A DNA stretch of 64,000 bases, taken from Enterococcus montenegrensis (GTDB taxonomy: Bacteria; Bacillota; Bacilli; Lactobacillales; Enterococcaceae). Below the pieces are notes generated by a model. The model searched no databases. It saw only the letters and a list, made by a program, of their open reading frames with translations, and was not told the origin of the DNA. Below, piece after piece: positions 47,427 through 57,325 of the stretch (the stretch's first letter is position 1; each line of letters begins with the position of its first letter). Where the stretch lies: positions 676,501 to 740,500 of the forward strand of contig NZ_CP120467.1 in assembly GCF_029983095.1 (NCBI RefSeq), given 5' to 3'. A program made the position numbers and the translations under genes.

Positions 47427-48326
47427 ATGAAAGACGCATTTAAACAAGCTTTTCCTGAAATTAGTATTTTACTAGATGAACCTTTAATGAATTATACGTT
47501 TACCAAAACTGGTGGACCGGCTGATGTTTTAGCGTTTCCTAAAAGCACGGAAGAAACGAAAGCTTTGGTAGATTATTGCCGTAAAGAGGATATTCCTTGG
47601 TTAGTATTAGGCAATGCCAGTAATTTAATTGTTAGAGACGGGGGCATTCGCGGTTTAGTCATAATGCTGAGTCAGATGACAAAAGTTTCTGTCACAGATA
47701 CTGTGGTAGAAGCACAAGCTGGTGCAAAGTTAATCGATACGACTTATGCTGCTCTAAAAGAAAATTTGGCTGGTTTTGAATTTGCTAGTGGAATTCCTGG
47801 GAGTATTGGTGGGGCGGTATTCATGAATGCCGGTGCCTACGACGGAGAAATCAAAGATGTCTTTTTAAGCTGTGATGTTTTGTTTGCTGATGGTATCATC
47901 AAGACGTTGGATCATAATGAGATGAATTTTTCCTATCGTCACAGTGCCGTACAAGATTTAGGTGCGATCATTTTGAATGCTCGTTTCCAATTAAAAAAAG
48001 GAAATCACGATGAAATTAAAGCAAGAATGGATGAATTGACCGCTTTACGTCAGGCAAAGCAACCGTTGGAATATCCATCTTGTGGGAGCGTCTTTAAACG
48101 ACCTGCCGGACATTTTACCGGTAAATTAATTCAAGATGCTGGTCTGCAAGGATTGAAATGGGGCGGGGCCCAAATTTCTGAAAAGCATGCTGGCTTTATC
48201 GTGAATATTGATAATGCCACTGCAACAGACTATGTGGAATTAATTGCATATATACAAAAAACAATCAAAGAAAAATTTGACGTGATTTTGGAAACAGAAG
48301 TCCGCATTATTGGTGAAGAAAAATAG
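47427..48326 (+). CDS. murB: UDP-N-acetylenolpyruvoylglucosamine reductase
   Basis: FAD enzyme that makes UDP-MurNAc for peptidoglycan. 299 residues. FAD-binding [16 protein letters not shown] and [21 protein letters not shown] are clear, and the catalytic Ser lies in [16 protein letters not shown] upstream of ATG 47427. In some enterococci murB precedes potABCD; here coaBC genes lie in between. Confidence 0.96.
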   Translation: MKDAFKQAFPEISILLDEPLMNYTFTKTGGPADVLAFPKSTEETKALVDYCRKEDIPWLVLGNASNLIVRDGGIRGLVIMLSQMTKVSVTDTVVEAQAGAKLIDTTYAALKENLAGFEFASGIPGSIGGAVFMNAGAYDGEIKDVFLSCDVLFADGIIKTLDHNEMNFSYRHSAVQDLGAIILNARFQLKKGNHDEIKARMDELTALRQAKQPLEYPSCGSVFKRPAGHFTGKLIQDAGLQGLKWGGAQISEKHAGFIVNIDNATATDYVELIAYIQKTIKEKFDVILETEVRIIGEEK

Positions 48327-48327
48327 C

Positions 48328-48372
48328 AAAAAACTGGGCAAAAAGTTAGCTAACTTTTTGCCCAGTTTTTTT
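48328..48372 (+). terminator. Terminator of murB
   Basis: AAAAAACTGGGCAAAAAGTTAG / CTAACTTTTTGCCCAGTTTTTTT, a perfect 20-bp stem. Confidence 0.92.
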
Positions 48373-48438
48373 GTCGTAATAAGTAAAAATTTGCTAAGTA
48401 GTTCTCATGAGTAAGGACGTGCTAAAAAAATCAGCTCG

Positions 48439-49092
48439 TTAATACATTTCGGTACGGTTTTTCTTCGTTAAGCGTAACAAAATAGCACAAACTGCTGCGG
48501 TCACGACACCGGCTACAATTGACTCTGGAATTCCCTGTGTGAAAATGACAGTTAAAATGGCACCATATAAAAAGTTAGGACTTTGCCCGCTTTGTCCAAC
48601 ATACGTCCCATAGCTTTCTTGGAAGAGAAAATAAATGAAGTTCATTACCAACAAAGTATTGGTCAGTCCGCCACTAACACCAGCTATAAATAAAGCAACG
48701 CTATCGGCTTTATTTTTTAAAAGGCGACGCCCATATTTATAAACAAAAAATGGGACAACCCCGATTAAAATTCTAGGAACAATCGCGACAATCAAAGCTT
48801 TCCAATCCCCATGATTGGTTCCAATCACGTTAATAAAAGGGGAGAAAACAAAAGATAGTGGATTAGGTCTGGTCGTGGCATTATAGATACTCATAAGGCC
48901 CATTGAAAAACCAAGGAAAGCTCCCAAACGCGGTCCTAAAATAATGGAACCGATAATAACCGGCACATGTAAAATTGTGGCATTTAAAGGACCAATGGGA
49001 ATAAAACCTAAAAAGGGTACCAGACTCATTAAAATCATGATGCCTAAAAAAAGTGCGGTTAAAACAAGATCAAAAGTTTTGCTGTTTTTCAT
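48439..49092 (-). CDS. ECF transporter S component, probable pantothenate (PanT-type)
   Basis: 217-residue membrane protein with about six membrane segments, the substrate-binding subunit of an energy-coupling-factor vitamin transporter. The N-terminal pattern LVLTALFLGIMILMSLVPFL and LHVPVIIGSIILGPRLGA are typical of S components. It shares one base with coaC and follows coaB in the same direction, which points to pantothenate as the substrate. No EcfA/EcfT genes are adjacent, so it would use shared energising subunits. Confidence 0.8.
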   Translation of the reverse strand: MKNSKTFDLVLTALFLGIMILMSLVPFLGFIPIGPLNATILHVPVIIGSIILGPRLGAFLGFSMGLMSIYNATTRPNPLSFVFSPFINVIGTNHGDWKALIVAIVPRILIGVVPFFVYKYGRRLLKNKADSVALFIAGVSGGLTNTLLVMNFIYFLFQESYGTYVGQSGQSPNFLYGAILTVIFTQGIPESIVAGVVTAAVCAILLRLTKKNRTEMY

Positions 49093-49649
49093 TATAAACT
49101 CCTTTGGCTTAGTGTTGCTTCTACAGCTTTGACAATAGTTTCATTGGTTGCCAAAGCTCCGCGACCAAAATCGCCACAGGCTAGTAAAGCTTCCCGAGGC
49201 TCTATTTCTTTATACCCGAACTCTTTTAATGTGACAAGATTTTTTTGTGTTACTGGATTTTGATACATGTAAGTATTCATTGCCGGTGCAATTAATTTAG
49301 GTACTTTAACTTCAAGGGCCATGGCTACAGTCGTCACCATGTCATCTGCGATTCCACTGGCAAGTTTACCAATAATATTTGCTGTAGCTGGTGCAATTAA
49401 TAATAAATCCGCTCGCTTAGCAAGCGCAATATGATTGACTAAATCCGCGCGCTGTTCCACCATAACGTCAGTGTGAACCGGGCGTTTTGATAAGGTTTGT
49501 AACGTGAGGGGCGTAATAAATTTAGTGCTGTTTTGAGTCATCAAAACATCGACGGCATAACCGCGTTTGGTTAATTCATTGGTTAAATCGGCAGCTTTGT
49601 ATGCAGATATGCTGGCAGAGACGCCCAGTAAGATATGTTTTTGACGCAT
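49092..49649 (-). CDS. coaC: Phosphopantothenoylcysteine decarboxylase
   Basis: 185-residue FMN enzyme that decarboxylates phosphopantothenoylcysteine in CoA synthesis. LLGVSASISAYKAADL, LLIAPATANIIGKLASGIADD and the active-site PAMNTYMY (with a conserved Asn) are present, and LLACGDFGRGALA contains the proton-donor Cys. Stand-alone form, not fused to CoaB. It is followed directly by the ECF S component. Confidence 0.93.
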   Translation of the reverse strand: MRQKHILLGVSASISAYKAADLTNELTKRGYAVDVLMTQNSTKFITPLTLQTLSKRPVHTDVMVEQRADLVNHIALAKRADLLLIAPATANIIGKLASGIADDMVTTVAMALEVKVPKLIAPAMNTYMYQNPVTQKNLVTLKEFGYKEIEPREALLACGDFGRGALATNETIVKAVEATLSQRSL

Positions 49650-49664
49650 AATAGTTTGCTCCTT

Positions 49665-50423
49665 TTATTTATTTTTCCTTGCAGTAGTAATAGCTTGTTT
49701 TATTAACTGTGCAATTTCTTTTTTGGTAGCAGCTTCTGTGTAGCTGCCATCTTTGGCGATTAAATAACCATGATGTTCATTTGGACCAACTTCTGTTAAA
49801 TCGTTAGCTAAGATAAAGTCGGCACTATTTTTTTGGATACTTTTCATCGCTACATCAAATAAGGCATTAAAGCTAACGTCAACCAGCAACTTAAAGCCAA
49901 CTAATAGTGTTTCTGGCTGCAATTTTTTAATTAAGTGAATTACTTTAGGATTTTTCTTTAAAATTAAGAACAAATGATCCGTATCCGAAGAAATTTTCTT
50001 ATCCTGGTGTGCGTCGGTTTCAAGTTCTGCCAACCAATTTTTTAAAACCGCAGCCGAGATACTTTCCCCATTATTTTTTGCGAGTAATCCAGTTAAAGCG
50101 ATTTGTAGTTGCTCTTCGGACAAACTTGTCGCAGGGGTGAAATCACTAACGGCCATGCTGTGAATAACCGCATCATAGGAATGTGTTGTTAATAAATTTG
50201 TTAGCGTGTCTGCTAACTCTTTTGTGTCATTAATAAAATGCAGCGTAATTAGGTCACCTTCAGGCTTTTGTGCATTTTTCGTTGTGACGTAGTCGATGGT
50301 GGTCACCTCAGCGTTAAATGCGTTGGCAATTGCAACACCCAAACGACCACTTGAATGGTTTGAAATCGAGCGGACATCGTCAATTTTTTCAGATGTACCA
50401 CCAGCGGTAATCAAAATGCGCAT
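49665..50423 (-). CDS. coaB: Phosphopantothenate--cysteine ligase
   Basis: 252-residue ligase (CTP-dependent in most bacteria) that joins cysteine to phosphopantothenate. ITAGGTSEKIDDVRSISNHS is the nucleotide-binding start; AVSDFTPA and FILANDLTEVGPNEHHGYL are family motifs. Separate from CoaC, as in streptococci and enterococci. GGAG is upstream of ATG 50423 on the reverse strand. First CoA gene of coaB-coaC-panT. Confidence 0.92.
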   Translation of the reverse strand: MRILITAGGTSEKIDDVRSISNHSSGRLGVAIANAFNAEVTTIDYVTTKNAQKPEGDLITLHFINDTKELADTLTNLLTTHSYDAVIHSMAVSDFTPATSLSEEQLQIALTGLLAKNNGESISAAVLKNWLAELETDAHQDKKISSDTDHLFLILKKNPKVIHLIKKLQPETLLVGFKLLVDVSFNALFDVAMKSIQKNSADFILANDLTEVGPNEHHGYLIAKDGSYTEAATKKEIAQLIKQAITTARKNK

Positions 50424-50435
50424 AATAAACTCCTT

Positions 50436-51419
50436 TTACATCGAAATAATAGTGCGGCCTTCATGCTTGCCAGCCAACAAGGATTGTGTAATAGCTCCCA
50501 CATCGTAAAGAGGGGCTTCTTGAACTTTCAACTGTGAAGTAATTTTCCAATCGGTAGCCAATAAGTTCCAAATTTTTTGTCGCATAGGCATGGGTTGGTT
50601 GACTGAATCGATACCAAAGACTTTAATACCACGTAAAATAAAAGGTAGAACCGTCGTGTTCAGTTTAATACCTGAAGCGTTGCCGCACAAAGCTGCTACA
50701 CCTTCATAGTCAAGTTGTGGCAAAAGGGCAGCCAAAAGGTCACCACCGACTGTATCGATGATACCGGAAAATTGTTGTTTGGCTAAAGGACGTATTTTTT
50801 CTGGGATTAAGGCATCAGGCGTGATAATTTCTGTTGCACCGATAGTTTTCAACCAGTCTGTTGCAGCATCTTTTCTGCTGACAGCGATAATTTTTTCGTA
50901 GCCTAACTTGTGTAATAGTGCAATTGCAATACTACCGACACCACCAGAAGCTCCCGTCACAAGTACTTGCTTATTTTTAGCGATATTTTGATTGATTTTT
51001 TCTACTGCGAGTGCAGCGGTAAAACCCGCTGTGCCGTATACCATACTTTCTTTTAAAGATAAACCCGCTGGTAGAGGAACCAACCAGTCGCCAGGGATAC
51101 TTTGATAGTGGCTTAAACCACCAGGAGCAGATACACCTAAGCCATAACCAGTTGCAAGAACTTCATCTCCTTTTACAAAGCGACTATCATTGCTTGTAAC
51201 TACAGTTCCGGCTAAATCAATTCCTAAAGTTAAGGGATAACTTCGGACAACGCCAGTTTTAGCTTGTGTTGCTAAAGCGTCTTTAAAATTTAAGGAAGAG
51301 TATGCAACTTTAACAATGACACCCTCAGTGTTGAGGGTAGTGAAATCTTGTTGGACTAAAGTAGCGTCAACTTGTCCGTCTTTTTCGTTAACGACAAATG
51401 CTTGAAATTTTTCTGTCAT
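50436..51419 (-). CDS. YhdH/YhfP family quinone oxidoreductase (acrylyl-CoA-reductase-like)
   Basis: 327-residue medium-chain dehydrogenase without zinc ligands. The N-terminal GroES-like domain (about 1-130) has SSLNFKDALATQ and GIDLAGTVV; the Rossmann domain has VLVTGASGGVGSIAI. The family reduces acrylyl-CoA or quinone-like enones with NADPH. ATG 51419 is used because GGAGG lies 8 nt upstream on the reverse strand; ATG 51452 is further up without a site. It ends 12 bases before coaB starts and may be co-transcribed with it. Confidence 0.9.
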   Translation of the reverse strand: MTEKFQAFVVNEKDGQVDATLVQQDFTTLNTEGVIVKVAYSSLNFKDALATQAKTGVVRSYPLTLGIDLAGTVVTSNDSRFVKGDEVLATGYGLGVSAPGGLSHYQSIPGDWLVPLPAGLSLKESMVYGTAGFTAALAVEKINQNIAKNKQVLVTGASGGVGSIAIALLHKLGYEKIIAVSRKDAATDWLKTIGATEIITPDALIPEKIRPLAKQQFSGIIDTVGGDLLAALLPQLDYEGVAALCGNASGIKLNTTVLPFILRGIKVFGIDSVNQPMPMRQKIWNLLATDWKITSQLKVQEAPLYDVGAITQSLLAGKHEGRTIISM

Positions 51420-51818
51420 AATTTGCCTCCGGTTTTTTTCTAGCGTAGCCAAACGAGCCGTATTCTAGTAAAAAGATGTACTATAACGAATAAAAAAAAT
51501 ACATATACATATAAAGAATCGTTACGGAATTGGGCTTCGTCATTTTTATTATCATACCATAAGTAAGCTGATTTCTAGTTTTAGTTTTTCTCGGTTAGAT
51601 TAAAGGAGTTTTCAGCGATGAAAAAATACTTATCGTCATGAAAAAAATCAAACTTTTTCGACCCATAAAATCCGAAATAGCACTTGTTAGCGGATAGTTA
51701 TTATAATACATTTTGGCAAGTTTTTGCTATGATTTAATTAGGTCTTGTTTTTTGTCAATTTATCAGTATTCTTAATGAGTATGACCAAAAATTTTGTAGT
51801 GTAAAAGGGGGAGAAAAA
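51420..51818. promoter_or_regulatory. Intergenic region upstream of potABCD
   Basis: About 400 bases between divergent genes, AT-rich and without a supported ORF. A TATAAT-like box near 51703-51708 could drive potABCD, but I cannot match a convincing -35. Confidence 0.35.
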
Positions 51819-52907
51819 GTGGCTAAATCCATCATCTCATTTAAAAATGTGACGAAACGTTACGACGATGAAGATACGGTATTAAAAAATGTCAGTTTTG
51901 AGATCGAGGAGGGCAAGTTTTATACCCTTTTAGGGCCTTCTGGTTGTGGTAAAACAACAATTTTACGGATTATTGCCGGCTTTTTAGATGCCACTGAAGG
52001 AGATATTTTCTTTGACGGCCAAAAAATTAATGATGTTCCGGCGAATCAACGCCAAGTGAATACAGTTTTTCAAGATTATGCTTTATTTCCACATATGAAT
52101 GTTTTTGATAATGTGGCTTTTGGACTAAAAATAAAAAAAGTTTCCAAAGATCAAATTGAAAAACGGGTCATGGAAGCTTTGCGTCTGGTGCAACTAAAAG
52201 GATATGAAAAACGAGAAATTCGTGAAATGTCTGGCGGTCAGAGGCAACGGGTAGCCATCGCAAGAGCGATTGTCAATGAACCAAAAGTTTTACTATTAGA
52301 TGAACCATTGTCTGCTTTGGATTTGAAGTTGCGGACAGATATGCAATATGAATTGCGGGAATTGCAACAACGCTTAGGAATCACTTTTATCTTTGTCACC
52401 CATGATCAAGAAGAAGCGTTAGCCATGAGTGATGAAATTTTTGTTATGAATCGCGGTAAAATCGTGCAAAGTGGAACCCCAGTTGATATTTACGATGAAC
52501 CGATTAACCATTTTGTTGCCGATTTTGTCGGTGAAAGTAATATTGTGTCAGGAACGATGATTGAGGATAATCTGGTGGAATTTGTCGGCAAAAAATTTGA
52601 ATGTGTCGATAGTGGGATGCGACCTAATGAACCAGTGGAAGTCGTTTTACGTCCAGAAGATTTGTCATTAACTTCCGTGGAAAAAGGCAAGCTGATTGTT
52701 AAAGTCGATACGCAATTATTCCGGGGCGTGCATTATGAGATCATCTGTTACGACGAACAAGAAAATGAGTGGATGGTTCATTCTACGAAAAAAGCTGTCG
52801 AAGGTAGTCAAATTGGACTATATTTTGAACCAGAAGATATCCACGTTATGCGCTTTAATGAATCAGAAGCTGATTTTGATGCCCGTTTAGAAAGTTACGA
52901 TGAATAG
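51819..52907 (+). CDS. potA: Spermidine/putrescine ABC transporter ATP-binding protein
   Basis: Energises polyamine import. 362 residues. Walker [19 protein letters not shown], signature [15 protein letters not shown], Walker [12 protein letters not shown], His-loop [10 protein letters not shown]-terminal TOBE regulatory domain (about 280-355). GTG 51819 follows GGGGGAG. First gene of potABCD, with potB 11 bases downstream. Confidence 0.95.
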   Translation: MAKSIISFKNVTKRYDDEDTVLKNVSFEIEEGKFYTLLGPSGCGKTTILRIIAGFLDATEGDIFFDGQKINDVPANQRQVNTVFQDYALFPHMNVFDNVAFGLKIKKVSKDQIEKRVMEALRLVQLKGYEKREIREMSGGQRQRVAIARAIVNEPKVLLLDEPLSALDLKLRTDMQYELRELQQRLGITFIFVTHDQEEALAMSDEIFVMNRGKIVQSGTPVDIYDEPINHFVADFVGESNIVSGTMIEDNLVEFVGKKFECVDSGMRPNEPVEVVLRPEDLSLTSVEKGKLIVKVDTQLFRGVHYEIICYDEQENEWMVHSTKKAVEGSQIGLYFEPEDIHVMRFNESEADFDARLESYDE

Positions 52908-52918
52908 GAGGAAAGACA

Positions 52919-53728
52919 GTGACTAAATTACGACGTTTTTACTCCGTACCGTATTATATCTGGCTGTTGCTTTTTGTCATTGCACCCGTTTTATTAATTA
53001 TTTATCAGTCTTTTTTTGATATGAACGGCAATTTTTCTTTAGTTAATTATGAGACCTACCTTGGTTCTGGTAAGTATTTAACCATGACCTTAAATTCAGT
53101 ATGGTATGCCTTTTTAATCACGCTTTTTACCTTATTAATTAGTTATCCGACTGCATATTTTCTGACCAAGTTGCAACATAAAGATCTCTGGTTGTTGTTA
53201 ATTATTCTACCCACTTGGATTAATTTATTATTAAAAGCCTATGCTTTTATCGGGATTTTTGGTGTCCACGGTGGTATTAACAATTTCCTCGGGTTGTTTG
53301 GTATTGGACCTGAACAAATTTTATTTACAGATTTTAGTTTTTTAGTGGTTGCAACGTATATTGAATTGCCATTTATGATTTTACCGATTTTTAACGCTTT
53401 AGAAGAAATCAATCCATCGTTGGTTTTTGCTAGTCGCGACTTAGGAGCTAATAGTTTTGAGACCTTCCGCCGTGTTATTTTGCCCCTTTCCATGAACGGG
53501 GTAAAAAGTGGCGTACAAGCTGTCTTTATTCCGTCACTTTCATTATTCATGTTAACGCGTTTGATTGGTGGCAATCGTGTAATCACGCTAGGGACTGCCA
53601 TTGAACAACATTTCCTTGTTACACAAAACTGGGGGATGGGTTCAACTATTGGCGTGATTTTGATTATTGCGATGTTTATCGTCATGAGCTTAACCGGAGA
53701 AAAGCGTAAAGGAGGCGTGAAAAAATGA
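52919..53728 (+). CDS. potB: Spermidine/putrescine ABC transporter permease PotB
   Basis: 269-residue membrane permease with about six segments and the EAA-like coupling loop SRDLGANSFETFRRVILPL. Start GTG 52919 with AGGAGG upstream. Its stop overlaps potC (ATGA). Confidence 0.94.
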   Translation: MTKLRRFYSVPYYIWLLLFVIAPVLLIIYQSFFDMNGNFSLVNYETYLGSGKYLTMTLNSVWYAFLITLFTLLISYPTAYFLTKLQHKDLWLLLIILPTWINLLLKAYAFIGIFGVHGGINNFLGLFGIGPEQILFTDFSFLVVATYIELPFMILPIFNALEEINPSLVFASRDLGANSFETFRRVILPLSMNGVKSGVQAVFIPSLSLFMLTRLIGGNRVITLGTAIEQHFLVTQNWGMGSTIGVILIIAMFIVMSLTGEKRKGGVKK

Positions 53729-54564
53729 AAAAATTCCGTTGGTCGAATCTTTATTTGATTCTCGTTTTTATCATTTTGTACATTCCCATCTTTTATCTGA
53801 TTTTTTACTCCTTTAATGCTGGGGAAACCATGAATAGTTTTACCGGTTTTAGTTTGCAGCACTATCAGGCTGTGTTTGCAGATACGCGCTTGATTATTAT
53901 TGTTCTCAACACGTTTATGTTGGCGTTTTTATCAGCGCTACTGGCAACTTTAATCGGTACTTTTGGTGCATTAGGCATTTATTACACCAAAAAAAGACGT
54001 TGGCGCAATGCCTTTTTAAGCGCAAATAATATTTTATTAGTTTCACCAGATGTTATTATTGGTGCCAGTTTTTTGATTTTGTTTACGTTACTAGGCAATA
54101 TTTTTAAAAGTTTTAGTTTAGGCTTTTTCAGCGTGTTGCTATCTCATATTGCGTTTTCTGTCCCGATTGTCGTGTTGATGGTGTTACCAAAACTCAAAGA
54201 GATGAATGATTCAATGGTAGATGCTGCAAGGGATTTGGGAGCTAATAATATCCAAGTCATGCAAAATATTATTCTACCTTATTTATCCCCAGGAATTATC
54301 GCCGGATATTTTATGGCCTTTACCTATTCATTAGATGATTTTGCAGTAACTTTCTTTGTCACAGGTAATGGCTTTACCACGCTTTCTGTGGAGATTTATT
54401 CACGGGCAAGACAGGGGATTAGCCTTGAAATCAACGCTTTAAGCACTTTAGTCTTTATTTTTTCAATGGTCTTAGTTATCGGGTATTACTTTATCAGCAA
54501 AGACAATCATTCCAAAAAAGGCAAAAACCGCCGCAAGAAAGTGGAGGTGCCAGAACTACGATGA
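53725..54564 (+). CDS. potC: Spermidine/putrescine ABC transporter permease PotC
   Basis: 279-residue second permease with six membrane segments and the coupling loop ARDLGANNIQVMQNIILPYL. ATG 53725 overlaps the potB stop; its own stop overlaps potD. The Lys-rich tail (KKGKNRRKKVE) is cytoplasmic. Confidence 0.94.
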   Translation: MKKFRWSNLYLILVFIILYIPIFYLIFYSFNAGETMNSFTGFSLQHYQAVFADTRLIIIVLNTFMLAFLSALLATLIGTFGALGIYYTKKRRWRNAFLSANNILLVSPDVIIGASFLILFTLLGNIFKSFSLGFFSVLLSHIAFSVPIVVLMVLPKLKEMNDSMVDAARDLGANNIQVMQNIILPYLSPGIIAGYFMAFTYSLDDFAVTFFVTGNGFTTLSVEIYSRARQGISLEINALSTLVFIFSMVLVIGYYFISKDNHSKKGKNRRKKVEVPELR

Positions 54565-55634
54565 AAAAACTACAGTCACTTTTTATTGGAATTATCGCTG
54601 TCATTTTAGTTTTACTTTTTGCCGTTAATCGCTTGGAACACGCCAGTGGCATGTCCGGAGCCAAAGTATTAAATATTTACAACTGGGGCGATTATATTGA
54701 TCCGGATTTGTTGAAAAAATTTGAAAAAGAAACTGGTTATAAAGTAAATTATGAAACTTTTGATTCAAATGAAGCCATGTTCACCAAGATTCAACAAGGG
54801 GGAACAGCTTATGACATCACGATTCCAAGTGAATACATGATCCAAAAAATGATTCAAGAGAACCTTGTTTTACCGCTAGATCATAGTAAAATAAAAGGCT
54901 TGAATAATATTCATGAAGATTTTTTAAATCAAAGTTTTGATCCCAATAATAAATATTCCATTCCTTATTTTTGGGGCACTTTGGGAATTGTTTATAATGA
55001 TAAGTTTGTTAAGGCAGATGATTTAAAATATTGGCGGGATTTATGGAATGATAAATTTCGTGATAACATTATGATGATTGATGGTGCTAGAGAAGTCATC
55101 GGCTTAGGTTTGAATAGCTTAGGGTATTCTTTAAACAGTAAAAACAATCAACAGCTTAATGAAGCAGTTGAAAAATTAAAAGGCTTAACGCCTAATATCA
55201 AAGCCATTGTGGCCGATGAAATTAAAATTTATATGGCCAATGAAGAAAGTATGGTAGCAGTGACCTTTTCTGGTGAAGCTGCTGATATGATGGCGGAAAA
55301 TCCACATCTTCATTATGTTATTCCAGCAGAAGGTTCTAACTTATGGTTTGACAATATCGTAATTCCTAAAACTGCCAAAAATAAAGCAGGCGCTTATGAT
55401 TTTATTAACTTTATGTTACGCCCAGAAAATGCTGCACAAAATGCCGAATACATCGGCTATGCCACTCCCAATAAAGAAGCTATGAAGCTTTTACCTAAAT
55501 CTATTACCGGAGATAAACAATTTTATCCCACCGATCAAATGTTAGACCATTTAGAAGTCTATCAAGATTTAGGCAAAGAATATTTGGGAATTTATAACGA
55601 CTTATTCTTGGAACTTAAGATGTATAGGAGATAA
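54561..55634 (+). CDS. potD: Spermidine/putrescine-binding protein PotD, 3' end rebuilt by element insertion
   Basis: Extracellular polyamine-binding protein, 357 residues. An N-terminal hydrophobic segment (LFIGIIAVILVLLFAV) precedes KVLNIYNWGDYIDPDLLKKF; no lipobox cysteine is seen, so it is anchored by its signal segment or released. Binding-site stretches include YDITIPSEYM and GTLGIVYNDKF. The mobile element at 55615-63176 is inserted in its last codons: after the 11-bp core the element supplies AGGAGATAA, so the protein ends MYRR instead of the MYRK still readable at the right junction. Function is probably retained. Confidence 0.93.
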   Translation: MKKLQSLFIGIIAVILVLLFAVNRLEHASGMSGAKVLNIYNWGDYIDPDLLKKFEKETGYKVNYETFDSNEAMFTKIQQGGTAYDITIPSEYMIQKMIQENLVLPLDHSKIKGLNNIHEDFLNQSFDPNNKYSIPYFWGTLGIVYNDKFVKADDLKYWRDLWNDKFRDNIMMIDGAREVIGLGLNSLGYSLNSKNNQQLNEAVEKLKGLTPNIKAIVADEIKIYMANEESMVAVTFSGEAADMMAENPHLHYVIPAEGSNLWFDNIVIPKTAKNKAGAYDFINFMLRPENAAQNAEYIGYATPNKEAMKLLPKSITGDKQFYPTDQMLDHLEVYQDLGKEYLGIYNDLFLELKMYRR

Positions 55635-55637
55635 TGG
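55615..55637 (+). other. Left attachment site (attL) in potD
   Basis: TTAAGATGTATAGGAGATAATGG. The first 11 bases match the right end exactly; the rest differs at three positions. Confidence 0.75.
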
Positions 55638-55700
55638 CAAAACTCAGCGAGAATGGGGATTTATCAACGTTCTAAAGAGCTAAAAATCCTTCTTTTTCTA

Positions 55701-55830
55701 TCTGAGTTTTCCAATCTTCTACCAAAAGCGGCTGAAAAGCCGCTTTTTTTGTGTTATTTTATTTTTTCTACCACGTTTTTCTACCAGAGATACTTTGCTA
55801 GAAAAACTTTGCGATAGAGATTTTTACCAG
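55701..55830. repeat. Integrase arm-type sites, left end
   Basis: TCTGAGTTTTCCA (55701-55713) is repeated exactly near the right end (63091-63103). CTACCA occurs at 55719, 55768 and 55781, with TACCA at 55825. Repeated short motifs near both ends are expected for arm-type binding sites of a Tn916-like integrase. Confidence 0.5.
55724..55750 (+). terminator. Terminator now closing potABCD
   Basis: AAAAGCGGC / GCCGCTTTT hairpin with T run, carried by the element just inside its left end. Confidence 0.85.
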
Positions 55831-55860
55831 ACGATGTTGAAAATAAAAAGACAGAAACGC

Positions 55861-55916
55861 TTGACCGTATATAGGCGTTCATCTATATTGTATATAGATA
55901 ATTATCTATATACAAT
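55861..55916 (+). promoter_or_regulatory. ars promoter with ArsR operator
   Basis: TTGACC (55861-55866), 17-base spacer, TATATT (55884-55889). A perfect 30-bp palindrome (55887-55916), centred on GATAATTATC, begins in the -10 box. ArsR bound there would block transcription until As(III) releases it. Confidence 0.85.
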
Positions 55917-55933
55917 TCAATAGGAGGTCCTCC

Positions 55934-56227
55934 ATGGAAAACTATGAACAGATTGCTACCATCATGAAAGCCTTAGCTGATCCAAAAAGGCTGAAAATTG
56001 TTGACTTACTTTCTACAGCTGACTCTCTTTGTGCATGTGAAGTGTTGGAGCATTTTGACTTTACTCAACCGACATTATCACACCACATGAAGCTTTTAGA
56101 GAAGGCAGGAATTGTCAAAGTAACGAAAAAAAGTCAATGGCATCATTACGCTTTACAGGAAGATTTTGTTGAGGATTTCCTAGTAATTTTGAAGGAACTT
56201 CTTATCAAAGAAAAATCAATTAGCTAG
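55934..56227 (+). CDS. arsR: Arsenic-responsive repressor ArsR
   Basis: 97-residue ArsR/SmtB winged-helix repressor. Cys33 and Cys35 in SLCACEVLEH are the expected As(III)-sensing pair of the ELCVCDL motif. The recognition helix is TQPTLSHHMKLL. TAGGAGG precedes ATG 55934. First gene of the ars cassette, 21 bases before the pump gene, with a 30-bp palindromic operator upstream. Confidence 0.95.
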   Translation: MENYEQIATIMKALADPKRLKIVDLLSTADSLCACEVLEHFDFTQPTLSHHMKLLEKAGIVKVTKKSQWHHYALQEDFVEDFLVILKELLIKEKSIS

Positions 56228-56248
56228 TAAACGATAGGAGCCTTATGG

Positions 56249-57325
56249 ATGAACAATGTATCTACGGAAGTAACTGAAAAACCTGCAATAAATTTTTTCG
56301 AGAAGTATCTAACAGTTTGGGTATTGTTATGTATGGCAGCAGGCATGCTAATCGGAAAGTTTTTACCTAGTGTCGCAGACCGATTAGAAAGCTATCAAGT
56401 GTTAAATACAAACATTCCAATTGCCGTTTTAACTTGGGTTATGATTTTCCCAATGATGATGAAAATCGATTTTAAATCAATACTGAACGTCCGAAAAACA
56501 TATCAGGGGATTATGATTTCTAGCATTACAAGCTGGCTAATTAAGCCGTTCTTGATGTTTGGCTTAGCCTCTTTCTTCTTTTATGTTGTTTTTAGCAATT
56601 TTATCCCAGCAAACTTAGCAAAAGACTATGTGGCGGGAGCGGTTTTGTTAGGGGCAGCGCCATGTACCGCTATGGTATTTGTTTGGTCAAACCTTACAAA
56701 AGGTGATCCAGCACATACCTTGGTTCAAGTATCAATTAACGATTTATTAATCATTGTCCTATTTGTACCAATTGTTTCCTTCCTTTTAGGAGTAAATAAT
56801 GTGTTTGTACCATGGAATATTCTTTTTGCTTCTGTACTACTATTTGTGCTAGTACCGTTAATTGGTGGGGCATTGACGAGATACTTCATGATAAAACGTA
56901 AGGGAATTGATTACTTTAATAATCGCTTCTTACCAAAGTTTGACTCCATTACAACGATTGGCTTGTTATTGACATTGGTAATCATTTTTACTTATCAGGG
57001 GGATATTATTTTAAACAACCCGTTTCACGTTCTCATGATTGCCGTGCCTTTAGTCTTACAAAATATTATTACCGCAAACTTTGCTTATTTTACTTGTAAA
57101 TGGACAAAACAGCCTCATAATGTGGCAGCGCCAGCAGCTTTGATTGGTGCTTCAGACTTCTTCGAATTATCGGTTGCCGTAGCAATTACGCTTTTCGGTG
57201 TCAATTCACCAGTTGTGCTAGTGACAACAGTAGGTGTTCTGACAGAAGTGCCTGTTATGTTGTTATTAGTAAAATTGATCAATGGAACGAAAGATTGGTT
57301 CCCGACAAAAGGAGAAAATGAATGA
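56249..57325 (+). CDS. acr3: Arsenite efflux transporter, ACR3 family
   Basis: 358-residue membrane pump that expels arsenite using proton motive force. Ten membrane segments; the conserved cysteine in [12 protein letters not shown] is Cys139, essential in ACR3 proteins. Not related to the ArsB antiporter family. ATG 56249 has GATAGGAG upstream. Its stop overlaps the arsC start (ATGA). Confidence 0.94.
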   Translation: MNNVSTEVTEKPAINFFEKYLTVWVLLCMAAGMLIGKFLPSVADRLESYQVLNTNIPIAVLTWVMIFPMMMKIDFKSILNVRKTYQGIMISSITSWLIKPFLMFGLASFFFYVVFSNFIPANLAKDYVAGAVLLGAAPCTAMVFVWSNLTKGDPAHTLVQVSINDLLIIVLFVPIVSFLLGVNNVFVPWNILFASVLLFVLVPLIGGALTRYFMIKRKGIDYFNNRFLPKFDSITTIGLLLTLVIIFTYQGDIILNNPFHVLMIAVPLVLQNIITANFAYFTCKWTKQPHNVAAPAALIGASDFFELSVAVAITLFGVNSPVVLVTTVGVLTEVPVMLLLVKLINGTKDWFPTKGENE

